Translations under genes and position numbers: made by a program
Assembly (NCBI GenBank): GCA_036524115.1
Contig: DATDCY010000287.1
Coordinates: 1 to 23,370, forward strand
DNA from: a bacterium
GTDB taxonomy: Bacteria > JAUVQV01 > DATDCY01
DNA length: 23,370 nucleotides
Direction of reading: 5' to 3'
Shown here: positions 1 to 13,000 of the stretch, piece by piece
Layout: each line of letters opens with the position of its first letter
How positions within the stretch are numbered: position 1 is the first letter of the stretch
The notes under the pieces: model-generated
Told to the model about the DNA's origin: nothing
Database searches by the model: none
What the model saw: only the letters and a program-made list of their open reading frames with translations

Positions 1-3000
1 AGGTACCTCCCCAGACTCGGGTCATAGTACCTGTTCCAGTTGTAATGCAGCCCCGTGCCGGGGACAGGAAGGCCAGTTTCAGCATCTATGCCCTCTGTCT
101 CCTTGTCGTAGTATTGGCCGGGGAAACGGAGGTTGCTCACGATTCCTTCATTTGTGACCTGGGTCTCGCCAAAGGCCTTCGCTTCCCCGGCCCAGACGAC
201 ATCCCACGTCTTGTCCCTCACGGCCTTCCGGGGCGTGCCGAGGTGATCGTTGAGGTACCAGGCAATGCCTCCCGAGCCCATCTGGAGGAGCGGATTCGTG
301 CCCCAGGGCGACTCCGGCACCCAGGCGTAGGCCTTGGTAACGGCGCCTTCCGAGATCTCGGCCGCCAGTCCCTGGCTGGAATAGAGGTAGCTCGTCTTCA
401 CGGTCCCCGTCTGCTTCCAGGTCCTTCTGCTGAATGCGTCGTACCCGTAGGTCGTGACCGGAGGGATCTCGTCCCCGGTGCTGCGGTCGATGTTGGCCAC
501 GCGCACCAGCCGGTTCAGGACGTCGTACTGGTACCTCTGCTTGAGGCTCGAAGTGACCCTCTCCTCGACGTTGCCGTTCGCGTCGTACACGTACTTGGAC
601 GTGTCATAGATCGTGAGTTCGTTGTTCTCATTCACCTGCCACGTCGAGCAGGGCGGCGAAGGGCATGACGGACTCACGTCCTGCGTCACGCACGGCGGAG
701 TCTCGCAGAACTTGCGATTGCCATTGAGGTCATAGTGGAACGTCTCGATCGGGGGTTCCTGAGACGCGACCGAGATCAGTTGGCCAAAATGATTGTAGCG
801 GTAATCGAGGACGCCGCCATCCGTCCGGCGCAGCAGATTGTCGTTCCTGTCGTACTTCGAGTAGCCGAGGTTCAGCGTGTCGTTCGGGAGCGAGGACACC
901 CTGCCGCTTATCCGCGTCGGGCGCATCAGGTCGTCGTACGTGTAACTCTTCGTGAACCCTTCCGGCAGGACGACGGATTGCGGCGCGTACCAGACATAGT
1001 CACCGAAACCAACCGACGGGAACGCCGTCGCGCCGTGCGCGCGGATCCCAATGTTCGCAAGGCGCTTGTAGGGATCATAGCCGTACCAGTACCCGGTCGG
1101 CTCGTCCGACCCGGGCACCGGCGCGGCAAGCGACTGCAGACGCCCGTCCCGATAGTAGGTGTAGGCGATCGACTTGCCGGCTTCCGCGGAAGTTTCCGTC
1201 AGCGCGCGTCCGTACTTGTCCCGCGTGAAGGAGACCTGGGACGAGAACGCCCCGTCGCCCTGCTTCACTCTCACGTCGACGAGGGCATCAAGCTCGTTGT
1301 AGACGTAATCGATCGTCTGGGTCTGGCCGGGGGGGAGCGGTATCAACTCCTCGCGCTCCAATCGCCCGCGGGCGTCGAACGTCCTGACGATGCTCTGTTG
1401 CTTCTTGTCCTTGATCGTCTGATAAGACTTATGCACCTCGTCATTGTAATCGTAGGTGATCTCCTGGAATGGGCCGTCGATGTCACCAGGCCGAAACACC
1501 TTGACGACCCGTCCCTTGAGATCCCGCTGGTAGACGTACTTGTAGTCGTCGTCCGGCTCGGCAGTGGCGTTGCCCTTCCTGTCGATGACTGCGACGAGAT
1601 TGTCCCGGCAGTCGTACCTGAAGACCTCGGTTGCGGCCGGCGCAGCGGGGAGTTCCAGATCCGCAGGCAGCGTGCCGTAGTACTCGATCTCGGCAAGCCT
1701 GCCGAGGCGGTCGTAGAGGCGTCTCACCGCCCGGTGCTGGACGACCCACGTCTCAGCGCCTTCGACGAGGAACTCTTCGATCTCGGTGACAAAGGTGCGG
1801 TTCGTCGTGTATCCGTACCGGAACTGGCGCGTGCTGATCGGCGTCAGAGTCCCGTCCTGGTTCTCCGTGCCGCGCGTCTCGGTCACGACCCGATGCATTC
1901 CGTCGTAGGTGAATTCCCTGGCGTACGTCGGGTAGGCGATACGCCAGATGTCGAAGTACCCCTTCTCGCCCGCGGGCACGTTCTCGTGGTCGTAGTACCG
2001 ATACTCGACCTTGTTGGCCTCCTCGGTGGTTTCCTGATCGCCGTCGACGTCGTACGTGGACTGGAGCCGGCGGTCCGCATAGTAGGTAAAGACCTTCTGG
2101 CTGACCACCTCCACCTCGTCGGCAACATCATGGTCGACCAGGCGCGTGACCCGACCGTCTCTCGTGGTCCACACGGCAAGAAGCTTTCGGTCGTCGTCGG
2201 GATCGCGCTCCCTCTGGATCTTGAAGGCAGACTCACTCGAGTAGTCGACGAGCGAATGGAAGACGACCGGCGCACCGTCCTTGATCCTCGTGGTGCTGAT
2301 GATGTCGCCGACATTGTTGTAGACGTACTTGACCATCGGATCGACGCTCAGGTGCAGGGGATCGTCGACCTCCAGCAGCCGCCCCTGGTTGTCGTAGATG
2401 TATGACCACACCCCCTGTCCCCGCACGGTGCGCTTCTGCGCGTTGCCGGCCGCGTCGTAGTCTTCGTATTTCACGGCCGTGACGAGCGGAGTATCCAGCG
2501 TGAGGCGCGGTTCAGCCACCTCGTGCACGCGGCCATTGTCGGCATGGAACGTGTAGCTGGTGATTGCGGCGGCGGCGACCTCGCCCGAGACGGTCACCGT
2601 GTCCGGCTGGCCGAACAGCGTGTAGCCCGCGTATTCGCGAACCCGCAGGCAGTTCGTCCCTTCGCCGCTCGCGTCCACCCCGTCGCAGCCCTCGGCTTCC
2701 TTGGCGACGTCGTATCCTGCGTAATGGTAGACGGCCTTGCTGAAGTCAGCCCATCCGCCTTCCACTGGACGCCGCCGCGTGATCGACTGGATCTGCCCCA
2801 GGTCGGTGTAGGTGTAGTCGTCTCGTGAACCGTCGGGATAGGACACCGAAGTCACGTCGTTCATCGCGCCGGACGAGTTTCTGTCGTAAAGGTATTTCGT
2901 GACCGCGCCCTTGTCGTCCCTCACTTCCTGCCTGAGCCCGTCCTTGAAGGAGAAGGTGGTGATCTCCTCCACCACCTGATTGCCCATCACGATCTTCTTG

Positions 3001-4044
3001 GCCTCGCCGCCCTCGTGGTACCAGATCTGCTTCCGGAAGCCCTCCGGCACATTGGTTACGGTGACGTGGATCTGCTTGTCGTGCACGTCCGTGTATTGCG
3101 GGACCACGTAGTAGCACATATACGCAGTGGGAAGATCAGTATGGCCACTATACGACCGTCTCGGGCAATACAGCCAAGGATCCTGCCGCTGACACCCGTC
3201 CAGCGAGACGTGCTCGTCGCTGCAGATCTGGAAGTGCTCGTCCGACTCCTCGGCAAGGACCTCATACGCGAAGCTGTGCCCCTCGCCGTTTCGATCGAGC
3301 ACGCTCTTGACATATCCCGTCGCCGTCTCGTAGTCGATGGTGATCGTTCCGCGCTCGTCGGTCTTGCTGGCGAGGGGATGGGGCGCCTCGGGGCGGTACG
3401 TGTAGGTGCGGTCGCTGAACTCCAACTCGCTGTTGCCAGGGTAAGACCGCACGGCCTGCAGGAGGAGCTGGCCGCCATAGTCTTCGTAGAAGTACCGAAC
3501 CCTGCGCACGCCTTCATCCGTCGTGCCGGCGGTTGTCCTGACCTCCCTCAGGCGCCCGTCCTCGTAGTACTCGTACCAGAGGACCTGGCGACTGGCCTGG
3601 GTCACGCCATCGAACGCCAGAACACCCATCACCCTGCCTGCCTCCAGGACAAGCTCGGCCAGCTTCCGCCCGCGGTTCCCGTAATACAGGATCCTGCCGT
3701 TGTAGTTGTACTTGATGAACTCGCCACGCCGGTCCTGCCAGAAGAACCAGTCCTGCGAGGGATGATCGGGATCAGGAGCGTAGGCGGTGATCGTCTCGGT
3801 GCCCCGGCTGAAGACGTTGGAGCCGGCCTGCGCCGGCAGGAACTCATAGTCGTCCTTGACGATCTTCACGATATGACCGTCGTCATCGTCCCTCGTGATG
3901 TCGAGGCGCCGCGTGTGGTTCCACCTCCAGCCTCTGTTCTTGTACTCTCGGGCGACCCGCACCTCGCCCCCGGGAACCGCGACCACAAGGTCGACCTCGT
4001 CGTCTGAATACGTCCCCTTGAGCAGGTCCACGCACGAACTCGTC
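1..4044 (-). other. RHS/YD-repeat region with RHS core signature, incomplete
   Basis: The region begins with a DUF6531-like entry (VDLLKGTYSDDEVDLVVAVP followed by GGEVRVAREY). More than twenty YD-type repeats follow, such as RLYDRLGRLAEIEYYG near 1700, YIYDNQGRLLEVDDPL near 2390 and YVYDANGNVEERVTS near 580. Near the edge are YLNDHLGTPRKAV (about 240), FPGQYYD and RYYDPSLGRYL, the RHS core that normally precedes the variable C-terminal domain. YD repeats of this kind build a hollow beta-cage in Tc toxin BC complexes and RHS toxins. Two Cys-containing insertions interrupt the repeats (about 3112-3226 and 640-710). The downstream payload is not in the window. Confidence 0.92.
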
Positions 4045-7000
4045 GGCTGTGTGGTGGCGCACTTACTCGTTGCCGGGTTCTGCGGCTGATCGGGTCCCTG
4101 AGGTCCGGGCGGCGGTGGATCGCCCGAGCCGTTGCCACCTCCGGTTCCATCGCCTGCGCCGCCGCCCCCGCTGCCCGTCGGCAGGCAGCGCGCGCCCGTG
4201 ATGGGGGATGGTTTGGGGTCGTCGCGAGGCTCCCGCGGTTGCGTTGTCCCGGTCGGGTTGGGCTCCCGGCAGATGTCGACCTTGCCCTCGCTCGTCTTCC
4301 CGCTGAAACAGTCATAGTAATAGACGATCTTTTCGCAGCCATCGCTACTGTCGTCGTTGCTTTCGGCGCTCGTCTTGGTCACCCGCAATGTCAACGTGAA
4401 GCTCTGCCCGGGCGCCAACGTGTCGGGAATGCTTCCCAGGGACTCGTGCAGGTAGCCCACGTCCTGGGCAAGCAGCAAGGCGACGTCCTTCGCCGTGACC
4501 AGCCCGTGATTGGTGACGACGAAGTCGCCGAGGTAGTAGTCCCCGACGTTCCCTGCCGGCGCCGGGTACGAAGCCGGCCGAGCCACGAGCACCGCCGCAG
4601 GGACGTCCGTCTTGTACGTGACGTTCATCACATACCGGTACACGTCAGGGACGGTGGTCTCCACCAAGTCCCAGGTGATGGTCACGAGCTGGTAATTGAT
4701 GAAGACGCTTTCCGCCGTCGTGACCGCCGGACGGACGATGGCCCGGCCGAGGTACTCGTCGTGGCTGGACGCAGTGATCCGCACCCGATACGCCCCCGCC
4801 GGCACCGCCGCGAAGTAAGCCTCGCCGTAGGCGTCGGTGGTCAGGGTTTGCTCGAGGCTGGGGACCAACTCGTTCTGCAGCGTGACGCGCGCACCGGAGA
4901 CGCCCTGGATCACGGCGCCGCCGGCATCGAGCGTGCCGGTGTAGATGTCGCTGATCTTGAAGATGACGCCCCCGACGCCCGACTGCGTCACGGTGACGTA
5001 GATCGGGACATCGGAGCCCTCGTAGCCCGTGCCGCTGACGCGCAGCAGGAAGGAATGGATCCCCTCGGTCGCGTCCGCCGGCGGGCTGAAGCCGATGCTG
5101 ATGCCCTGCTCCGCGCCGGGCGCAATGGTCCCGACCTGCGCCGCCGTGAGGAGCTGCACCCAGGAGGGCGCCGGCGTGCCGTCGAGGTTGACGAGCGCCA
5201 CGGCCACGCCCTCGACCGGGACGGAGCCCATGTTCTTGAGCGCGAGGGTCTCGGTCACCGTCCCGCCGAGCGCCACCCCCGTCTCGAGGAAGGAGGGCTG
5301 CGCCGCAAGCGACGGCAGGGCGGAGGTCACCTGGTAGGAGACGCTGACGAGGCCCCACGAGCCGGCGGGCGTCTCGTCGCTGACGACCGCGATCTTGAAC
5401 GAGCCTTGCGCCGGGGCATCGTTGTCCACCCAGACGGCGGCGGTCAGCGCGGCGCTGCGGTTCGGCGCGACCGAGGCGACGGCGGCGCCCGGGACGACGT
5501 GCACGCCGGACGGGAGAACCCCGCCGGGCTGGTAGGACGCCTCGTAGACCAGCCGCACGTTGGTCGCCGCGGTGGTGGGACCGGCGCTCAGGTTGACCGT
5601 GAGCTGGCTTTCGTAGTTGCGCGGCACCGGCATCGTGATCGAGGCCGGCGTCACGCCCAGGCGGTTGATCGTGAACTGGGCCTGCATCGGGCGATCGACG
5701 AGCGCGGGGTGCACGGCGGCAACGCTGTAGAGGCCGGACTCGCCGGCGTTCGGGGTGAAGCTGTACGAGAACGTGCCGTCGACACCGGTCGTCACCGGGA
5801 ACGTGCGGTAGAAGCCGCCGACCCAGACGACGAGGTTCAGCGGCGTCTCCGGCAGGGGCTGGCCGCTGGCGCGGTCCACCGCACGGCCCGCGATCTGGAT
5901 CGGACTGTCGCCGTTGGAGACCAGCGGCGCGACGGCGGTGACCTCGCCGAAGTAGGGCGTCTCGTCGAGGACGATCTCCCGGCTGGTGCCCACGCCGTCC
6001 ATCGAGGCGTGATCCGCAAGGCCAAGGTGGTAGTGAATGTGGGAGATCTCGATGCGCGCGCGGACCGTGTCCGGAGAAGCCGCGGGGATCGTGACGGCGA
6101 TCGGGTCGGAGACGAAGGTCTCCCCCGCGGGGATGCGGGCCACGATGTCGCCGCCGCCGACCGCGACCACCTTGTCGCCTGTCGTCTGCTGCAACTGCCT
6201 CGACGAGAGCACGTTGCCGTCCGCATCGAGGAGGCTGGCGGAGATCTCGTTTGACGGACCGGCCCCGCCCGCCTTGGCGAGGAGGATCTCGATCTCCTCG
6301 GGGCCGGTGTTGCGCAGCTCGAAGCGGACGTTGCCGCTGGCGCCGCGCACGAACGCCTCGTTCGTCAAGTCCAGCGCCAGCACGCCGTCGCCGAGGGTCA
6401 CGGCCTCGTCGCGCACGATCTCCACCTTCTCGCCGGCGTTCGGGACGATCTCGACCGTCGCGGTCAGCGTCGCCGCCGTCGGCAGCTCGCGCGCGCCGCC
6501 GACGAGGAGGCTGACGGCCTGCGAGGCGCCGGGCGCCAGCGTGACCTCGGGCGTGGCGTAGGACTGCCCGCCGAGGGCGACACGCAGCCGGGCGTGCTCG
6601 ACCTGGGTCGTGCCCGCGTTCGACAGCGCGTACTCCAGCCGGTTGAAGAGCCCGCGCTGGATGGTCGCCCCTGCCGCACGCGCCGCGGTGACCGTGGGCA
6701 GAGCGATGCTGCGCTTGACGCTCTCGTAGCCCTGCCCGTCCACGGCCGTGATCGCGTAGAGGCGCATGCTGCCCGTCCAGCCGGTGTCGGTGTACGAAAG
6801 GCCCGGGATCGGCTGGGCGTTGAGCTTCACGTCCGCGGCACCGCCGAGCGGGTCGCGCAGGTAGACGTTGTAGCCGGCAAGCCCCGTGGCGGCGTGCGTC
6901 CAGGAGACGACCGGGTGGTCCGCGCCGCTCTGAACGACGTTCAGGGTGGCGACCGGCAGGAGCTGCGCGTTGAGGTAGGCGTTCTCCGACGGCGCCGACT

Positions 7001-10000
7001 CGTTCCCGCTCGCGTCGACCGCCGTGACGGCGTAGTAGTGGTCCGTCGGGGACGGCTGGGCGTCGAGGACGTGGGTGTCCGCCAGGTGCGTCTTGACCGG
7101 GGTCAGACCGGCAGTCGCGGCGATCGGGCTCGCGGCCCGGTAGAGCGAGTACGTGATCGACTCGTTGGCGACGGGCGGCTGCCAGGTCGCGTCGACGCCC
7201 GTTCCCGAGAGCGTCAGAGTCAGCGCGGTGGGCGCGCCGGGCACGGTCGCGTCGGAGTCGGCCTGCACCGTCGCGCTCTGGGCGCTGAGCGACTCCTCGT
7301 CGTTTGCGATGCGCACACTGGCCACGGCGTAGGCGTAGGTCCCCTCCGCGGCGGGGGTGTCGACCCACACGGTTGCGGCCGCGGTGCGCTGGAAGGCGGA
7401 GAGGGCCTGCTCGCCGGGCGCCTGCCGGTAGAGCTGATAGTCCGCCGCGCCGGCAACCGGCTGCCAGGTGATCCTGATCGCGCCCGCAGCCTGCGAGACG
7501 GCGGCCACGCCCTGGGGCACCGGCAGCGGCGGGAGGCCGCCCTGGTAGATCTGGAAGGCGTTGGCCCCCTGAACCGCACCGCCGGAGTTGCCGAGGTCGT
7601 CGACGGCCGCGAGGGCGAACGAGAGCGTCTCGGGCGCGGCCTGCCCGGCGTCGGCCGGGAGCTGGCACGTCCCGGTCCAGGTCGTGCCGGAGACATTGGT
7701 GATGGAGGCGAGCGCCGCCGGCTGGCGGCCGACCCCTGACAGCAGGCAGGTGATATCCGGCGCCTGCGCGGGGGCCTCGTCGAGGACGAACGTGACCAGG
7801 ACGGCGGCCGGCGCGGCCGGATCGTTGTGGATCGGCGCCGGCGGCTGGACGGCGATGGACGAGACCCCGGGGCCGCGGGTGTCGAGGAGGATCGTGCCGC
7901 CGGCGAGGATGTCGTGCCCGGCGTTGCCCGTGAAGTCACGGCCGGAGAAGACGGCCTGCGCCGTCCCCGAGGGGGTCGTCGCCCCGACGGTGAGGCGCCC
8001 CGTGTAGGTCAGATCGTCGGTCGCGGTGAGCACGATGGGCAACGGCGCGCCCCCCGCGGGCGTGAAGCTGAGGAAGGGCACCGCCTGCAGGCGCTCGCTC
8101 GCGCGGAGCGTCACGTCGATGGCGCCGCGGCCGAAGCGGCCCGACGCCGCGTCGTACGGGCCCTGCGGGGCGTAGGCCAGCGAGAGCGCGGCCGGCGCGG
8201 TCCCGTCGGCGCTTGCCGAGACCTCATCGGAGAGGTCGCTCTCGTTGCCCGCCATGTCCTCGAGGCTCACGCGGTAGAAGTACCGACCCTCCGGCTGCGG
8301 ATGGTCGTCCCAGGAGGTCGACGCGGCGGCGACCGTGGCGACCTTCGTCGCAGCGGCGGGCGTGGAGAAGCTCTGCGACGCGCGGTAGACGAAGAAGGAG
8401 CGCGGCTGGATCTCGACGGGCCGCGACCAGGCGAGGCGGATCGCCCCCCCCGCCAGCGCCTGTGCCGACAGGCCGCCGGGGGCGGCGGGCAGCGTGCGGT
8501 CCAGGGTGGCCGCGAGCGTGGCGCTGGCGGGCCCGATCCCGGCGCGATTCTCGCCGGTGGCCACGATGGCGTTCGCGCCGTCGGCGAGCGTCACATTCCC
8601 CGAGAAGCTGGTGCCGGTCCCGGTTGCGACGCTGAAGGCGGGCTGGCCGTTGACGCTGACGGCCACGGTCGCGAAGCGGTCCGCCGTGCCGGAGACGGCC
8701 AGCGTCGGGTTGTTCGTGCTCACGCCGGAAACCGGGCTGGTGATCGTCGGCGCCGCTGGCGGGGCCAGCGCGACCGTGATCGGGTGCGTCACCGTCGTCG
8801 AACGGCCAAGCGTGTCGTAGGCGACGGCGCCGAGCGTGTGCGGCCCGTCGCTCGTTGCTGTCACGTCCCAGAGGTAGGTGTAGGCCGGGCTGCCCGACCA
8901 GTCGACCGAGCGCACGGCCCCGTCGAGCAGGAACTCGACGCGGGCGACGCCCGAGCCGTCAGTCGCCGAGACGCTCAACGTCGCCGGGCGCGTCAGCAGC
9001 GCGCCGTCGGCGAGGGCGATGCCGTCCGCGGTGAAGGCCGTGATCTCGGGACCGACCGTGTCCGGGACCGGCGTCGCCTCGACAGTCGTGACCTGGTCGC
9101 GCTCGCCGTCCAGGGTGTTCACGGTCGTCACCGCGAAGTAGTACGGCGTGTTGTTCGTCAGGCCGCCGACGTTGGCGGTCGTGCTCGTGGTCGTGATTCG
9201 CGGCGACATGAACTCGACGCTCGTGAAGGGCGTCGGGCCGGCGTACACCGCATAGTGTTTCCGGTATTGGGCCAGCCCCGCGGACGACCAGCTGACCGTC
9301 GCGTAACCGCTCCACGGCTGCACGGTGACGTCCCCCGGGTTCGGCAGGACCGTCGGCGCCGTGAGCGAGACGCCGGTGCTCTCGTTGCCCGTGCCGTCCA
9401 CGGACGTCACGCGACAGGTATACGCCGTCCCCTCAGCCAGCCCGCTGCGATCGAAGGAGAGCTGGGTCTTCGGCAGCGTGACCGGGGAATCCGCGCCGAA
9501 GTAGACCTTGTATTTGTCCAGGTCGCCCTGGGTGTCGTCCGAGGCGTTCCACGCGAAGACCAGGCGCTGATCGAGGCTCTGGGCGCGGAGGTTCGTCGCA
9601 TTCTCAGGCGGGACGCCGTCCTGGGTCACGGTCGAGATGGGCGTGACCGAGATCCGCTCGTTGTTGTGGATGTCCACCGCCACAACCGCGCACCAGTAGC
9701 TGGCGCCTCGCGTCAGGCCGGTTGCAGTGTAGGTGAAGGTGCCGGCGTCGACCGTCGCGGTCGGCGGCACGCCGCTGACCTGCGTGAAGAGATGATCCAG
9801 GACAAAGATCTTGTAGTAGTCGACGTCCCCCTGCCCCTGCTCGTCGTAGCCGGTCCAGTTCAGCGCCACGGTCGTACCGGTGCCGCTGCCGTTGGCCGTG
9901 AGGTTCGAGACCGGCAGCGGCGCGACGTCGTCGTAGACAATCGTCACGGTCACGGCGCCGCTTTGGTTGCCGGCGACATCGCGCGACGTGATGGAGAGGG

Positions 10001-13000
10001 TATTCGTTCCGGCGGCCAGGTGGTACAGATAGGACCACGTCGTCGAGGCGTCGTTCGCCGCGACGGCTGCCGCGCCGTTGATCCAGATGCCCGAGTTCGC
10101 GCCCTTGGTCCCCGCGAGCGTCTGGTTCGCGTTATTGGTCGGACTGGTCACGGGGCTCACCGTTGGCGCCTGCGGCGGCGTCGCGTCGTAGGTGAAGACG
10201 GACTGGTTCACGGCGAGGGTGTTCCCGGCGAGATCGGTGGCCGTCATGACCGCGCTGTAGGCGCCCTCGGCAAACTGCCCCGTCGGCGTGAAGCTCACGA
10301 TGTTCGTCGCCGGCACGCTCCAGGCGCCCGCCACGGTCTGGCTCGCCCCGTCGCGGAGCGCAGCAGTCGAGAGCGTAGCCGTCGCGTCGATCGAAGTGCT
10401 CTGGTCCGTGAACGTGAGGACCACCTGCGCCGGGCGCACGTTCGACACGGTGCCGCTGGCCGGCGTCGTGCCGGCGAGCGTCGGCGCCACGGTGTCCTTG
10501 ATGATGGCGAAGGGCACGTCAGGGCTGCGGTTGCCGGCGGCGTCCCGCGCAAAGAGGACGTGGGCATTGGCGCCCTCGACGAGCGTGAGAGGATACGACC
10601 ATGTGGTTGCTGCGTCGAGCGCGACGACCTGGGCATTGTCCAACCAGATCGACGTGCCTGAGTCCTTCGTGCCGGAGATCGTCTGCGATGTCGCCCGCGT
10701 GATCGGCGAGACCGCATTCAGGCCGGGGCTGCCGGGCGCGCTCAAGTCGACGCTGAAGACGACCGTGGCCATGCCGCTGTTCCCGAGCGGGGTGTCCGCG
10801 GGATTGACGGTGACCGTGTAGGTGCCCGCACCCAGCGGCGCCTGGGGCGTGAAGATCAGATGGTTGTATGACGTGGACCACGTTCCCGGGACGGCAGCGC
10901 TGCCGCCGTCGAGAACGCCCGCGCCCGTCAGACTGGCCGCAGGATCGACCGCGGTTGCCGCGTCGACGAGCGTAAGATCGATCGCCTCGACGACCCGCCG
11001 CTGCGCGGAGCCATTGGCCGGCACCGCGATGTAGAGGTACGGGGGCACGGTGTCGCGCACGATCGCCGCGGTGACCGTGCGGCTGGTCATGCCGGCCGGC
11101 GTGCGCGCCTGGAGCGCGACCGCGTTGTTCCCCTCGGTCAGCGCGAGGCTGTAGCTCCAGCTCGTCTCCGGCCCCGCCGGAACCTGCTCGACCCCGTTGA
11201 TCACGATGGCCGACCCGGCGCCCTTCGAGCCCGTCAGGAGCTGCGAGGAGGCTCCGGTCGGCGAGACCACCGGGTCGAGAGTCGGGTCCGGCGGGGTCTC
11301 CAGCGTATTGAGCCAGTCGGCGTAGTCCACCAGCCCCTTGGCCGAGTTGTCGCGGTAGTCGTAGATCGCGGCGATGTTCGCGCTCGTGCCGGCCGCGATC
11401 ATCTCCGGCGTCGTGGTCGTTCCCCACCAGTTGCCCCGCGCGTTGACCGCGCCCGCCGCGTCGTTGTAGAGATCGTACCCCGTATTGTCGTGGAGGTTGT
11501 TGGCGGCAAGGGTTGCAGAGCCGCTGGCCGCCAGGTAGACGCCGCGCGACGCGTTGCCCGTCACGGTGTTCCCCTCGAGGCGCACCGCGTCGGCGGTGCT
11601 CGTCGCGGAACACCAGATGCCCTCGAGCGTGTTGTCCTGCACGGTGTTGTTGCTGAACGAGAGGGCGCCGATCGTATTGAATCCCGTGGAAACCGTGACC
11701 TTGACGCCCCGGATGCCGTCCGAAGCGGTATTGCCGACGAGCCGCAGGGTGGAGGACTGCGTGGTGTTCGACGTGATCTCGATGTTCGTGCCGGAGCGCA
11801 GGACTGTGTTGTTCTCGATGGCAATCTGTGCCTTCATAGAAGAGTTGGCCGCGATGCTGATTCCCTGCGAGACGTTGTCCCGGATCGTGTTGCCGCTGAT
11901 CGCCAGCGGGACCGTCTGTACCACGCTCGCCGTGCCCGTGTAGGAGAACCCGGCCTGACCGTTGTTGGCGATCAGGTTGCCGCTGATCACCGGCCGCAGC
12001 GGGCCCGTGCCCTGGGTGGTCACGGCGATGCCGTTGCCGCCGTTGCCGCTGACCGTGCTGCCGGAGATGCTGAAGACCGTGTCGGCAGTCCCCGACCCGC
12101 TGGCGGCGATGCCATCCACCGCGTTGTTACGCACGGTCGTCTGTTGCACCACGAGCTCGTCCGTCCCGGCATCCGCCGCGAACGTGACCCCGGTCCGTCC
12201 GTCCTCGACGGTTGCGTACCGCAGGCGGGTGGAGCCGAAGACGCGCAGTCCGTACCAGTCGCCCTGCCGTCCGGTGCTCGTGGTGAACTCGATCGGCGCA
12301 CCCTCGGCGCCCTCGGCGAAGATGTTGCCCAACCCGACGATTTCCGTGCGCGCGGCGTCACTCCCGCCGAAGGTCGCGTCGACCAGCGACGGCGCGATGA
12401 CCGTCGTGCCGGGCAGGATCGTGAGCGTGGCCCCCGCCGGCACGGTCACGTCGCCCTCGAGCGCCACTGTCCCGGACCAGGTCTCGCTCGCCGAGAGCGT
12501 GCCGCTGACCGTCGGACGGCCGGCCTGCACCAGCAGGTCGGTCCCCGCGCCAGGGGTCTCCTGCCCGCCGTCGGCGGCGATGACACGCGAGAGCAGCGTG
12601 TAGCTCCCCGCGAAGATGTCCGGGGCGCTCAAACTCCAGAGGCTCTTGCCGGCAAAGCGCGTGTCCGGGACCGCGTCCGCCCAGGTCTGGCCGTTGTCGA
12701 GGCTCACCTGCACCCGGTCGATGCCAGCCGGCGCCTGCGCGACGCCCTCGACGAGGATGGTCCCCTCGCCGCGGGTCGTCGCGCGCCCCGGGGTGAACAT
12801 GCGCGAGAGCGGACCGGTGAGGCCGGTCAGCTCGGCGCCGGACCACTCGGTGTAATTGACGATGCCGATGGCGCTGTTGTCGAAGTAGTCCGTTATCCCG
12901 GCCATGTTCCCGAGAGTCGCCGCCGCGGCCATCGCGGCCGTGGTTGTCGCCCCCCACCAGTTGTGCCGCGCATCGACAGCACTCGCCGACTCGTTGATCA

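Noticed and set aside
4645-7668. Minus-strand frame of 1,007 codons and similar long off-frame minus reads (for example 13027-15231)
   Set aside because: They overlap the giant frame in another register and give Arg/Gly/Pro/His-rich sequence with no recognisable fold, while the in-register translation gives clear FN3, Ig-like and beta-helix motifs.
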